Under the pieces are notes generated by a model. That model made no database searches. It saw nothing but the letters and a program-made list of their open reading frames with translations, and was not told where the DNA came from. The position numbers and the translations under genes were made by a program. From positions 25,259 to 89,258 of the forward strand of contig CADEDN010000012.1 of NCBI GenBank assembly GCA_902826095.1: DNA of 64,000 bases. The letters run 5' to 3'. Below are positions 46,280-54,762 of the stretch, one piece after another (the first letter of the stretch is position 1; every line of letters begins with the position of its first letter). Origin of the DNA: an uncultured Alphaproteobacteria bacterium (GTDB taxonomy: Bacteria; Pseudomonadota; Alphaproteobacteria; Caulobacterales; Parvularculaceae).

Positions 46280-46612
46280 TCAAGCGTCTTCCGCAATTCG
46301 CTCGTTCTGCGTCTCGAAGGTTACGATTTTTCGTTCGATCGCCAATTCGACCCATCCGCTAATGCGCGGCCACAAACTCGGATGCGGGGCGCTATGCCCG
46401 TCTATCCAGCGATAGACCGTAGACGCACTATAACCGAGATCGTCCGACAAAAGTTTCGGATCGAGTTTGCCGTACACAAAAGCCGCTTTCATCAAATCAT
46501 TGAATTGCTCTCGCGATTCAATGGGATCGTTCTCCAGCATCCCATGCAGGCAGCGGAGAACATGAATTTCTTTGCTCACCATAAGCTCGGTGAAGGGCAT
46601 ACGGGCGGACAT
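46280..46612 (-). CDS. Helix-turn-helix DNA-binding protein
   Basis: A 110-residue protein. The segment LLSDDLGYSASTVYRWIDGHS is a helix-turn-helix, with the recognition helix at SASTVYRW, in a Cro/CI-like context. The ATG at 46612 is preceded by AAGGAGG at 5 bases, so it was preferred to the ATG at 46651. Direct copies of ATTGCAT upstream (46669-46682) may be operator half-sites. It is transcribed away from the GNAT-like cargo genes. Confidence 0.78.
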   Translation of the reverse strand: MSARMPFTELMVSKEIHVLRCLHGMLENDPIESREQFNDLMKAAFVYGKLDPKLLSDDLGYSASTVYRWIDGHSAPHPSLWPRISGWVELAIERKIVTFETQNERIAEDA

Positions 46613-46843
46613 TTCGCCTCCTTTTTCTTCTTCGGCGGGCTTGCGGCCCAAAATTAACTAGGGAGGTATTGCATATTGCATCATTAGTCGCAAGGCGTTA
46701 ATATTCTCGCAACGGGCGAAATCGGCTCAAAATGCGACGAAAATCGCTCTTGTGGAGAATTTCCCGAAGTGGTACATTGTCGCATAAGGGATGGCCAAGG
46801 GCAAAAGTGAGGCGCGGAGTCCAACAAGAGGCGCAAGTCGCGG

Positions 46844-47473
46844 GTGTTTGAACTGCTAAACATAAGGTCTGACGACAATCGGGTGATCGACCGAGTCGTC
46901 GGATTTATCGCAGAGAATCAGGATCAGGGCGTCCGTTTGAGGCCTAGGGACGAACTTGACAAAGCGATCGCCGCCGGCCTCGGCATCCGCATCGAAAAAG
47001 ACGGCAGGATCTGCGGCTGCAGTCTTATTTATAAGTACGAGGCACCTGACCGGAAAGTAGTCTATTCTGAAATCGGCACCATGCGGATCATTGCCAACGG
47101 TTATGACCTTCAGTCGTTCGTGGCGCGTCTTCACATCATGCAGATCTATCTTGAGGAATACTGTGCTGAGGAAAACAGCATTTTCGCCATCGTCGAACCG
47201 GGCACGGCGTCGGAACACAATCTTGTCAACAAGGTGAAAATGACGAGATGGGAGCCGCCGATTGCGCTACGATACATGAGGGACGGCCGCGGCGTCCCGT
47301 TCACTCAAGAGAAATATGCGATCGCCGCAGAACGCGAAGCGCGGGAGTTGGCGTTTTTATCCTTGAGGCGCCTTCATTTAGGGAACGCCATGTTTTCGAC
47401 GCCGAAGGAAAACGAACAAGTCGCGATAAGGATGGGTTGGTTCGAGCCGGAGTTGTTGAATATCTCCCCGTGA
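46844..47473 (+). CDS. GNAT-like acetyltransferase-fold protein
   Basis: A 209-residue protein with a GNAT-like order of elements: a strand pair (GLGIRIEKDGRICGCSLIYK), a central strand and acceptor loop (YSEIGTMRIIANGYDLQSF), a helix (ARLHIMQIYLEEYC), then IFAIVEPGTASEHNLVNKV, which resembles the late strand and Asn/Ser helix of GNATs. The classical Q/RxxGxG/A loop is not clear, so the activity is uncertain. The start is GTG at 46844, with a weak ribosome site. The open frame upstream encodes KRRKSR without an ATG; an ATG in another frame at 46790 could join it by one lost base. It is the first gene of a plus-strand cargo block. Confidence 0.65.
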   Translation: MFELLNIRSDDNRVIDRVVGFIAENQDQGVRLRPRDELDKAIAAGLGIRIEKDGRICGCSLIYKYEAPDRKVVYSEIGTMRIIANGYDLQSFVARLHIMQIYLEEYCAEENSIFAIVEPGTASEHNLVNKVKMTRWEPPIALRYMRDGRGVPFTQEKYAIAAEREARELAFLSLRRLHLGNAMFSTPKENEQVAIRMGWFEPELLNISP

Positions 47474-47491
47474 TGGGAAAGGAAGCTCGCG

Positions 47492-49024
47492 ATGAGCAAC
47501 GTACTGTCTTTAGGAACAATCGCGCGGCCCTGTTCGGCGAATGTCATCCGCTCATCGCTATATCTCAAGAAGCGAGACAGCATCGACTGCGTCGCTCGAC
47601 AGGCCTGTCTTACCCGCCTTGAATTGAATTTGTTCCGGGCGGGGCTCGACATCGCCCGCGCGGTCGAGAACTCGCCGCTGCCACGGGACCTGCAGGCCTT
47701 CCCCGATATCGAAGGCGTGGTTCATTACTATTATTCAGACACACAGCGCAAATATGTATTTTTAGACTTCGATCTCGCGGGCGGCGGCGGCGGAAAAACC
47801 GTCGAAGACGTCGATAATCCGCGCAGGGGTCCTCGCGTGATCTGGATTAACCAAGACCCGCCGGTGGTCGAGGACATCGCGGCGCGTCACGCCGCGACTG
47901 TCTACAGCGCGCAATCGAGGCGCCGGGAAGCCGTCGCCTCAATTGTCGTCCGCATGGGCGTCGACGATCCTGACGGAGGAGGTCGCGATGGCGCGCGCGC
48001 GCCGCGCTTTTACGGCGCCGTTGCGCCTTGGGCGTCCGCAAGCCGGCTCTTGACCAGCTTCTGGAGATCGCGCGCGAGGCGGCTGTCTGAGTTGCTTGCG
48101 GCGCTTCTGTCCTACCTCGCCCGATCCGCGGGGCTCCGTCATGACAGTCTTGAGATTTACGCGGATCTCGTTCGTGTGCATTCCTTATTGCATGGCGCTG
48201 GTAGTTTTCAGCACCAGATCTTGCCGTCATGGTCGTTGTTACGGCGTTCATATTATGTTGCGGAACAGCTCGAGAACGACTTTGCTCGAAGAATTCTTAT
48301 TGGCGAACTCGCCTGCCGGCTTAGATCGGATGCGCCCCGCGCCTTCCGATACACATGGCTGTTCACCGCTCTGCCTGGCGCGCGTCGCAACGTCATCGCG
48401 AGCGTCAGAGGCGAAAAGCTTTACGAAGAAACCAGAAGCGTTCTTGGAAACCTGTTGTGGCCGAAGGAATTCGAATTGCCGAAGCGCGCGAATTTTTACA
48501 GATTTGTGCGTTACGCCGACAAGGATTGCCTCTCCGATGATCGGATTGCGTGGCTGGCTCGTGGCGAAATGGCGTATCATCTCGCTGGCGTTCTTCTCGA
48601 CGAAAGCACGGCAGTCAACGGCGCGCGTCAACGCGCCGGCACGTTCGGCGTTCGCTCGGCCGACTACGCGCTCATGCGTAAATTCGCGCTCTTTAGCGAC
48701 TTCATCTCTCTGTCTGATCTGTATTTCGGTCTTGTCGGCGCGCCATCACCGTCGCGCTGGAATGCTTGCACCGATCGGCGGAACCGCTCGGATGATTGGC
48801 GAGCGGGCTTCTCAACGCTTGAGACCCGACTCGTCGGCGAGTATGGCGATGTCGCAAGCCTGATAGCTCGGCAGGTTTATGGCAACGAGCCGGAACCAGA
48901 CGGGACCGACATGCATGGGGAAACCATGAGGTCGCTTCATGACCGACTCTTGCAGATCGTATCTGAACTCTTGGAGAGCAAGGGCGCGGCCGCCTTGCGG
49001 CGTGCTTCAAAAACCGCTGATTGA
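47492..49024 (+). CDS. Unrecognised 510-residue protein
   Basis: Starts 18 bases after the GNAT-like gene, with AAGGA 9 bases before the ATG, so the two are one operon. The N-terminal 130 residues include VVHYYYSDTQRKYVFLDFDL and a five-glycine run. From about residue 150 on the sequence is rich in Arg, Ala and Leu and mainly helical, with regularly spaced segments such as YYVAEQLENDFARRILIGEL and YRFVRYADKDCLSDDRIAWL. There is no signal peptide, membrane helix or nucleotide-binding motif I can see. Family unknown. Its place in an ICE cargo block with a GNAT-like protein makes a defence or toxin-type role possible, without direct evidence. Confidence 0.75.
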   Translation: MSNVLSLGTIARPCSANVIRSSLYLKKRDSIDCVARQACLTRLELNLFRAGLDIARAVENSPLPRDLQAFPDIEGVVHYYYSDTQRKYVFLDFDLAGGGGGKTVEDVDNPRRGPRVIWINQDPPVVEDIAARHAATVYSAQSRRREAVASIVVRMGVDDPDGGGRDGARAPRFYGAVAPWASASRLLTSFWRSRARRLSELLAALLSYLARSAGLRHDSLEIYADLVRVHSLLHGAGSFQHQILPSWSLLRRSYYVAEQLENDFARRILIGELACRLRSDAPRAFRYTWLFTALPGARRNVIASVRGEKLYEETRSVLGNLLWPKEFELPKRANFYRFVRYADKDCLSDDRIAWLARGEMAYHLAGVLLDESTAVNGARQRAGTFGVRSADYALMRKFALFSDFISLSDLYFGLVGAPSPSRWNACTDRRNRSDDWRAGFSTLETRLVGEYGDVASLIARQVYGNEPEPDGTDMHGETMRSLHDRLLQIVSELLESKGAAALRRASKTAD

Positions 49025-49108
49025 CTGTTTAACGCTCCCCCAATATCGTCACAATTAGGATGCCGAACTATTTGAACCTGTTCTGGCGCGAGATTTGGGG
49101 AGGGAGTC

Positions 49109-49621
49109 ATGGCGGGAGAATGGGTTGGCGTTATCGAAGCAGCCGCGACAGCTGCTTCGGTGCTCGTGGCGATCGGGTTTGGCGTTTCAGCGGCGCGGGC
49201 GTCTCGTCGTCAGCAGCGCGAAATCCACACGTTAAATCTCCTATCCGTCTCCTTTTCGGATAAGGTGCTTCAAGAAGCGGCCAGTCTTGTTTACGACATC
49301 TCGAAGGCCGGAGCTAAACCGCCGGTCCTCGGGTCCGACCATGATTTTCATTTTCGTTCGTTGTTGAGCTATTATCACTATCTTAGTGTCGCAGCGGCGA
49401 ACGATCTAATCAACGTCGATATCTTGATGAAGCAGAAGGGAGCGGCGATGACTCGCGCCGTCGCTGCTTTGAGCGATTGGATCGCTGCGCAAAGAACAGC
49501 GCTTGGCGACGACGCCTATATGCAGGGCCTGGAACAGTTCGTCGGAAAGAAAATTGCATCCCATTTGCGTCGGGAAATGCGAGGTTCGGAACACTCAGTA
49601 ATGCGTTATGCGAGTGAATGA
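49109..49621 (+). CDS. Membrane-anchored helical protein
   Basis: A 170-residue protein with one N-terminal membrane helix (AAATAASVLVAIGFGVSAARA, residues about 10-30), then a basic boundary (RRQQREIH) and a soluble helical domain. The pattern (N-terminal anchor, helix, then LLSYYHYLSVAAANDLINVD) recalls DUF4760-type proteins, which are of unknown function. GGGAGGGAG precedes the start. It follows the 510-residue gene by 84 bases and may belong to the same cargo. Confidence 0.7.
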   Translation: MAGEWVGVIEAAATAASVLVAIGFGVSAARASRRQQREIHTLNLLSVSFSDKVLQEAASLVYDISKAGAKPPVLGSDHDFHFRSLLSYYHYLSVAAANDLINVDILMKQKGAAMTRAVAALSDWIAAQRTALGDDAYMQGLEQFVGKKIASHLRREMRGSEHSVMRYASE

Positions 49622-50143
49622 GTTTTTTACCGAAATAGTGTTGGATCCCGCTCGACGCACTTGGTGATCGAGACAAGCGCTGCTGTCTGCGTCCTTCTTT
49701 GCGATTTTCCATTGCTTTTTGAAAATTTTGCACGACATACGCTGTAGTAGCTTTCTTGCTCCAAGCCCTCTTGTTGTTCTCGATCCTCTCCAAGTCATGG
49801 TAGACTATTTCGCTGTTTATGGACGTCGTGGCGTACCGGCAGATCGCGCGACGGAAGGCGAGTAATGCATTCCTCTTGTTCGGGAGCCTCATCGCGCCCA
49901 TCGCCACCGTAACTTGCAAGCTATTCAAGTCGTGAATCATCGCAAACTCAGCTCACATTTGGTGTGATTCCCGAGCCTGCCCGGTCCGAACACGCTGTGC
50001 TCGAGAACGGAAGACGTCATCGTGAATTCTGTACAATTCACAAGAGTTGGGCGCGGCGCCCACATCAAGGTGCAATATTTCAGCGGTAAGCGTGAGCCGA
50101 ACATACTGATTGAGCTTTCAGAGCGCGACGAGACTTTCACAGA
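49622..50143 (-). other. Gap of 522 bases with only doubtful reading frames
   Basis: Two minus-strand frames, 49937-50140 (67 codons) and 49410-49940 (176 codons), overlap as ATGA. The first 85 residues of the second look protein-like (IVYHDLERIENNKRAWSKK), but the frame then runs antisense through the membrane-protein gene, so it may be a decayed or truncated gene. A plus-strand GTG frame at 50022-50156 (44 residues, with VQFTRVGRGAHIKVQYFSG) is equally possible. I cannot decide between them; no RNA gene or clear terminator is visible. Confidence 0.3.
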
Positions 50144-51091
50144 TCACCGTCGGTGATCCATTAGCGGTATGCCGAGGCGCTTGGCCTTGTCGGCGAGATT
50201 GTCGGTGACGCCGGAGCCAGGGAAGACGACGAGGCCGATGGGGAGCGCTTCGAGCAGCGCGTCGTTACGCTTGAAGGGCGCGGCCTTGGCGTGACGCGTC
50301 CAGTCAGGCTTGAAGACGATTTGGGCGGCGTTTCGCGCATTTGCCCAGCTGGCGGCGATCTTCTCGGCGCCGCGCGGCGTGCCGCCATGGAGGAGCACCA
50401 TGTCGGGGTGCTTGGCGCGGACGCGGTCGAGCGCAGCCCAGATCGCGGTGACGTCGTTGCAGTCGGGTCCGCCGGCGAAGGCGATCTTCGCTCCGGCCGG
50501 CGTCAGCGGTTCGATCTCGGCGCGGCGCTTGGCGGCGATGAAGTCGCGGCTGTCGATGACGGCGGCGGTGAGCGCTTGCGATGAGCCGTTACGGCGAATG
50601 AGTGATCCGGCGCGCGGCTTCCAGGCGTGACCGGTCTCGGCCTCGAAGCGATGGGCGGCGACGTCGCGCATGAACTCGAAGGCGTTTCGCCGTTCGACGA
50701 GCGTCACGCCCTCGGCGATCAGGCGTTCAAGCTCGACCGAGCGGATTTCGGAGCCGTCCTGATCGCGCTGGCTGTCGCGCTGGCGCTGTTCATTGCGGTC
50801 AAGCGCGCGGTCGATGACGCCAAGATGGCGATGGAAGAGATAGACGAGCGACCAGAGGAGGCTTTCAAGATCGGCCTCGAGCCGCGTGTCGAACAGGGTC
50901 GCCACGAGCGCATCGACCATGTCGATGACGGCGCCCTCGGCGCGCGCGGGGTCCGGCAAGGGCCGCGGATCGGGCTCCCCGCCGTTCGGGCGCCAACCGA
51001 AGAGCTGGAGTTCGTCGAGAAGATGGGCGGTCGGGGATAAAGCGGGGGAAGCGTCGGCGAAGTCGGCGTCGCAGTCGATATCGGTTTGCAT
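50144..51091 (-). CDS. DUF2493 (SLOG-related) domain protein
   Basis: A 315-residue protein. The C-terminal 120 residues form a Rossmann-like DUF2493 domain: KIAFAGGPDCNDVTAIWAAL, then VLLHGGTPRGAEKIAASWA and LVVFPGSGVTDNLADKAKRL, as in SLOG proteins that bind nucleotides. The N-terminal 170 residues are acidic and helical. It is a common backbone gene of alphaproteobacterial elements; the role is unknown, though SLOG domains often work in nucleotide signalling. The ATG at 51091 fits; earlier codons in the frame belong to the structured element. Confidence 0.87.
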   Translation of the reverse strand: MQTDIDCDADFADASPALSPTAHLLDELQLFGWRPNGGEPDPRPLPDPARAEGAVIDMVDALVATLFDTRLEADLESLLWSLVYLFHRHLGVIDRALDRNEQRQRDSQRDQDGSEIRSVELERLIAEGVTLVERRNAFEFMRDVAAHRFEAETGHAWKPRAGSLIRRNGSSQALTAAVIDSRDFIAAKRRAEIEPLTPAGAKIAFAGGPDCNDVTAIWAALDRVRAKHPDMVLLHGGTPRGAEKIAASWANARNAAQIVFKPDWTRHAKAAPFKRNDALLEALPIGLVVFPGSGVTDNLADKAKRLGIPLMDHRR

Positions 51092-51228
51092 GGCGATGAT
51101 CCTCGTCCTCTGGAAGCCGCGCACGCCGCGCGGCCTTTGATGGGGCGGGACCCGCCGGAAGCGCCGCGCCGGCGCACACGTTCCTAAAGGTCGCCAATGC
51201 CTGCTCGAGCCTTTCGCTCGAGATTGGA

Positions 51229-51410
51229 GATCGGGCCGCAGCGTAGCGGAGGAGGACGGGCTTCGGGTTTGTTGCTTCGCGAGGAATGGCGGGCCGCATG
51301 TAACGACAAGCGCAGCGGCGTCGCCGGCGATGCTCCGCCAGGGGAAGAAACCCGGGGCCCCGCCTTGCGGCGGCGCGGCGCTTCCGGCCCCCTCGCCCAG
51401 GATCGAGGCG
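51229..51410. ncRNA. Nested stem structure, copy B of a repeated structured element
   Basis: Nested inverted repeats, outside in: 51235-51240 with 51366-51371; 51258-51270 with 51348-51360 (13 bp, including two T-G pairs); 51287-51292 with 51335-51340. It shares with copy A the loop sequences GGAGGACGG, CGCGAGGAATGGCGG, CCGCCAGGGGAA and the trailing GATCGAGGCG, while the stem sequences differ and remain paired. The two T-G pairs are wobbles only if the plus strand is the RNA; position upstream of the leftward DUF2493 gene argues for the minus strand. A further hairpin (CTCGAG arms) lies at about 51204-51221. The 406-base gap 51092-51497 contains nothing else. Confidence 0.65.
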
Positions 51411-51497
51411 CGCGCGGCACCCTGAACAAAGACGAGGAGAGTCCAGCGCCTGCCGAATGCAGAATGGCGACGATTCTCAACCGATACGAATCGCCAG

Positions 51498-52523
51498 TCA
51501 GCGACCCATGCACAGCACTGCGCGATCCTGCGGGAGGAGTTGCGCGGCGACTGACGCCGCCATCGCATCGCGGCCGATGCGCATGAGGTCGTCGTTGAAG
51601 TCGCTGAACGTAGGCAAAATGATGACGGTGTCCACGCCTTCGGCGGTCGAGCGGTGGCGGAGGCGCTCGGCGGCGTTGATGCCAGCCTCGTCGCGATCGG
51701 CGGCGATATAGAGCCGCTTCAGCGACGACGGCAGTCTAACGCCGTCAAGATTCTGCGCCGACAGAGCGGCGGCCGTCGGCATGGCCGGCAGGAGGGCCCG
51801 GAGCGAGAGCACGGTCTCGACGCCCTCGCCGATAATCATGATTTCGCCCGGATTGCCGAAGCGCACAGCGTTTCCAGCGATCTGTCCCAACGCCTTGCGC
51901 GGCGCAGCGACCGGGGCTTTCGAGGAACCGTAGCGGGCGAGATAAGTGCGTTGAACGCCCGTGATGCGTCCCAAAGGGTCATTGACGGCAGCGATCAGCG
52001 CAGGCCAGCGTTCGGCTGGCGATTGCACGTCAGCGCGATAAAAGCAGTGCGGCTGAAAGCGTAGCGCGCCGAGCCCGCTCAAGTCAGATAGGCCGCGCGA
52101 TCTAAGGTAATTCTCGGCCAGCGTTCCTGCGACCGGCATGGAAACGGCGAACAGCCGTTGGGCTGCCAGCCTCGAATCTCGACCCGTACGCCATGGACGA
52201 ACCGGCGCATCATACGAAGGAATGCTGAGAAAACGCCGCGCTTAGTCGAAAACGTCGCGATGACTAGTGAGCCGACAGGAGGCGGCGATGAGATCGAGAA
52301 GATCGCCATGCTCGCCAGTCGATGCATCGCTCCATTTTCCGGCTGCGCCTTTTCCGCAAGGCGGACCGACGAGGCGCACGAAAAGGCTCCGCCCCTTTGC
52401 GCCGCGCACATCGCCGACCACCCATTAATCGCCGACCCGTTTTCCGTTCGGCAGGTAACGCCGGCACACGTCAATGGCGCGTTCGGCGAGCCGACACACG
52501 ATTTCTCTGCTCTTTTCGCGCAT
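51498..52523 (-). pseudogene. Toprim (primase-like) gene broken by two in-frame stops
   Basis: From an ATG at 52523 one frame codes for MREKSREIVCRLAERAIDVC, the zinc-free N-terminal part of a plasmid Toprim/primase-like protein, and continues without frameshift to 51498. It is interrupted by TAA at 52427-52425 (codon 33, before WVVGDVRG) and TAA at 52244-52242 (codon 94, before ARRFLSIP). Protein-like sequence continues on both sides of each stop. The last 213 codons (from an ATG at 52139) keep the Toprim domain: IIGEGVETVLSLRALLP and LYIAADRDEAG with the acidic DxD pair. So either a pseudogene or a gene now expressed only as the Toprim core. Confidence 0.8.
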
Positions 52524-52537
52524 CTTGGTCTCCAACG

Positions 52538-52563
52538 AAAAAGGCCCGCCGGGATGGCGGGCC
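52538..52563 (-). terminator. Intrinsic terminator after the ParB-like gene
   Basis: On the minus strand GGCCCGCC and GGCGGGCC form an 8-base stem with a 5-base loop, followed by TTTTT. It lies 24 bases after the ParB-like stop and just upstream of the broken Toprim gene. Confidence 0.85.
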
Positions 52564-52586
52564 TCACAAGGTGATCGGGTGGCGCT

Positions 52587-54671
52587 TTACTCCGCTGCGA
52601 TGCCGGCGGCGGGCCTATCGTCCGGGACCTCGTTCGCGGCGACTGGCCCTTCGCTCATCGAGACAGTCTCGGAATCGCCGTGCTCTTCGTCGGACGCTTC
52701 GGCAGCCGCTCGTGTCCGCAAGACCGCCGGTAACCATTCCGACGGCGCCAGCAGCTCCTCCGCCGCCGCGGCCATGTCAGGCTTCTTGAGGCCTTCGAGC
52801 CGGCGGGCGGCGTCTTCGCCTTTCGCTTCGCGCACGGCGTCGAGGATCTGCGCTTTGCTGATCCGGGTGAAATACCCTTCCGCGGTCGGCGCCCAGCCGG
52901 CGGCGCGAATATCGAGCGCGAGCGAGTAGCCAAGCGCATCCGCGTGGACAAGCGCATCGCTGCGTCGGTCATAGGGCTTGTAGACGGCGTCGATGGAGAG
53001 GCCGACGCAATGGGCGAAGAGCGTCTGCCGTTCAGCGTTGCTCATCGCCGTGAGGCCCTTCCAGAGGTCCTCCGGACGGCCGGGGAGTTTCTCGCCCAAG
53101 GCGGCATGACGCGCCTCGATCGATTGGGCCGCGGCGCTGTCGGCGAGCCCAGACGCCCCGCTGCGCAAGGGCGTTTGGCGCGCAGTGATGGAGACGTAGC
53201 GGGCCGCGCCCGGCGCATAGAAGAGATCGAGACAGAGCGCATGAAGCGCCGCAAGGAACGCGATCTCGGGCTTGCCGGCCATGGCGTCACGCAAGGCGAG
53301 CGTACGCCATTCGGTCAATTCGACCATCAGCCGATCGGGCAGCGGACGGGTTGCGCCGTCATCTTCGGCCTCTTCGTCGTAGACCGGCGACTCGCTGATA
53401 CCGTCCTCGTCATCATGAGCGTCGGAGGCATTTGACGGAGTGTCGGCGCCCATCGGCGCTTCCACATCAACAGGCGGCTCATCTTCGGACCGGACGAAAC
53501 CGCGCTCGATCCTCAGGGTTCCCGACAGATCAAGGCTGATGAAAACGCCCGCGCGGGCGATCTCCGCCGGCGGGTAGTCGAAGGGACGCTCGTCGATCGT
53601 CTCGATAATAGCTTCAAGCTCGCCGAGCCTTTGATCGATGTCCTCAGGGAGTTCGTCGGCGCCGTCATATTGGTCTTCCAGCGCTTCATGCTCCGCCTTG
53701 GCGGCGTCATAGGCTTGCTTCTCGTCGTCTGTGAGCGTCGCCCGATTGCCCTCAATGCGACGGAGATCGAAGGCGTGGCCATAGGGAAGATCGACCGCGG
53801 CCTCGACCCATTTCCAGCCTTCGCCGCGAATCTCGGCGGCAGTGGATTCGAGCTTCTCGGCGACGAGACGGTTCAGGAGACCCGCGTCCTGTAGCCAGAA
53901 GTCATCGGCGTCCGAAAAGAGATCGCGGAGCACGGCGCCGCCCGCCGCCTCATAGGCGTCGAGGCCGACAAACCGTGCGCGCTTATCGCCAGCGCGGACG
54001 GCGCCTTCGGTCAGCATACGGCGGATATGATAGGGCTCGCGATTGTAGCCGTTCTTCAGCGCCGCCCAGACTTCGACCTGGCGCTGCTGATCGGGATTGA
54101 CGGTGAACGCCATCAGCTGCTCGAGCGTCATGGCGTGGTCGGCGTAAAGATCGAGAAGCGCCGGCGCGACGGCGGCGAGCTTCAGCCGCTGCTTGACGAC
54201 CGCCGGCGTCACGAAGAAGGCGGCGGCGATCTCCTCCTCGCTTTTGCCTTTCTCCCGCAAAGTCTTGAAGGCTCGGAACTGGTCGAGCGGGTGCAAGGGC
54301 GCGCGCTGAATGTTCTCCGCGAGGCTGTCCTCCTCGGCGAGGCCGTCCGTTCGGATGACGCAAGGAATTGGCGCATCGGACGCGAGTCGCTTCTGGCTCA
54401 CTAGCAATTGCAGCGCGCGGAGACGCCGTCCACCCGCGGGCACGTCGTAGATGCCAGTCTCGGCGCCCGTCTCGTCTAGAACGGCGCGGACGGTTAGGCC
54501 CTGCAGGAGCGTTCGCCGCGCGATATCCTCGGCAAGCTCCTCGATCGAGACGCCCGCCTTTACCTGGCGGACATTCGATTGGGAAAGCACGAGCTTGTTG
54601 AGAGGGATGTCTCGCGAGGCGCTTAAGCTGAGCGTCGCGACGGATTTCGTCTTCGGTTTCGGTTTGGCCAT
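52587..54671 (-). CDS. ParB/RepB-like nuclease-domain protein
   Basis: A 694-residue protein. The N-terminal ParB domain (residues about 20-120) has the conserved strands LNKLVLSQSNVR and YDVPAGGRRLRALQLL and the ENIQRAPLHPLDQFRAF box, where ENIQR-x-x-L-x-P-x-D is the ParB/CTPase-type motif. A helix-turn-helix region follows (EEEIAAAFFVTPAVVKQRLK). The remaining 450 residues are acidic, with a coiled stretch near 335-375 and an unassigned C-terminal domain. It is far longer than partition ParB and no ParA gene is adjacent; this large form is typical of ICE and plasmid backbones. A hairpin leader lies before the start. Confidence 0.88.
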   Translation of the reverse strand: MAKPKPKTKSVATLSLSASRDIPLNKLVLSQSNVRQVKAGVSIEELAEDIARRTLLQGLTVRAVLDETGAETGIYDVPAGGRRLRALQLLVSQKRLASDAPIPCVIRTDGLAEEDSLAENIQRAPLHPLDQFRAFKTLREKGKSEEEIAAAFFVTPAVVKQRLKLAAVAPALLDLYADHAMTLEQLMAFTVNPDQQRQVEVWAALKNGYNREPYHIRRMLTEGAVRAGDKRARFVGLDAYEAAGGAVLRDLFSDADDFWLQDAGLLNRLVAEKLESTAAEIRGEGWKWVEAAVDLPYGHAFDLRRIEGNRATLTDDEKQAYDAAKAEHEALEDQYDGADELPEDIDQRLGELEAIIETIDERPFDYPPAEIARAGVFISLDLSGTLRIERGFVRSEDEPPVDVEAPMGADTPSNASDAHDDEDGISESPVYDEEAEDDGATRPLPDRLMVELTEWRTLALRDAMAGKPEIAFLAALHALCLDLFYAPGAARYVSITARQTPLRSGASGLADSAAAQSIEARHAALGEKLPGRPEDLWKGLTAMSNAERQTLFAHCVGLSIDAVYKPYDRRSDALVHADALGYSLALDIRAAGWAPTAEGYFTRISKAQILDAVREAKGEDAARRLEGLKKPDMAAAAEELLAPSEWLPAVLRTRAAAEASDEEHGDSETVSMSEGPVAANEVPDDRPAAGIAAE

Positions 54672-54681
54672 GGTCAGTCTC

Positions 54682-54730
54682 CGCGACGGGCCGGCCGAAA
54701 GACGCTCTCTCGACCTCGAACCTCGTCGCG
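54682..54730 (-). promoter_or_regulatory. Hairpin leader over the ParB-like ribosome site (copy 1)
   Basis: On the minus strand, CGCGAC (54725-54730) pairs with GTCGCG (54682-54687), extended to about ten pairs with one mismatch and one wobble. The 3' arm runs into CGGAGA, the ribosome binding site of the ParB-like gene 11 bases ahead. An inner stem GGTCGA/TCGGCC encloses a loop with AGAGAGCGTCT. The element is repeated before the DUF932 gene at 56795-56845, where changed stem bases keep the pairing. Confidence 0.7.
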
Positions 54731-54762
54731 AAAACTTCGCCGACCTCTCACTTCAAACCTGA

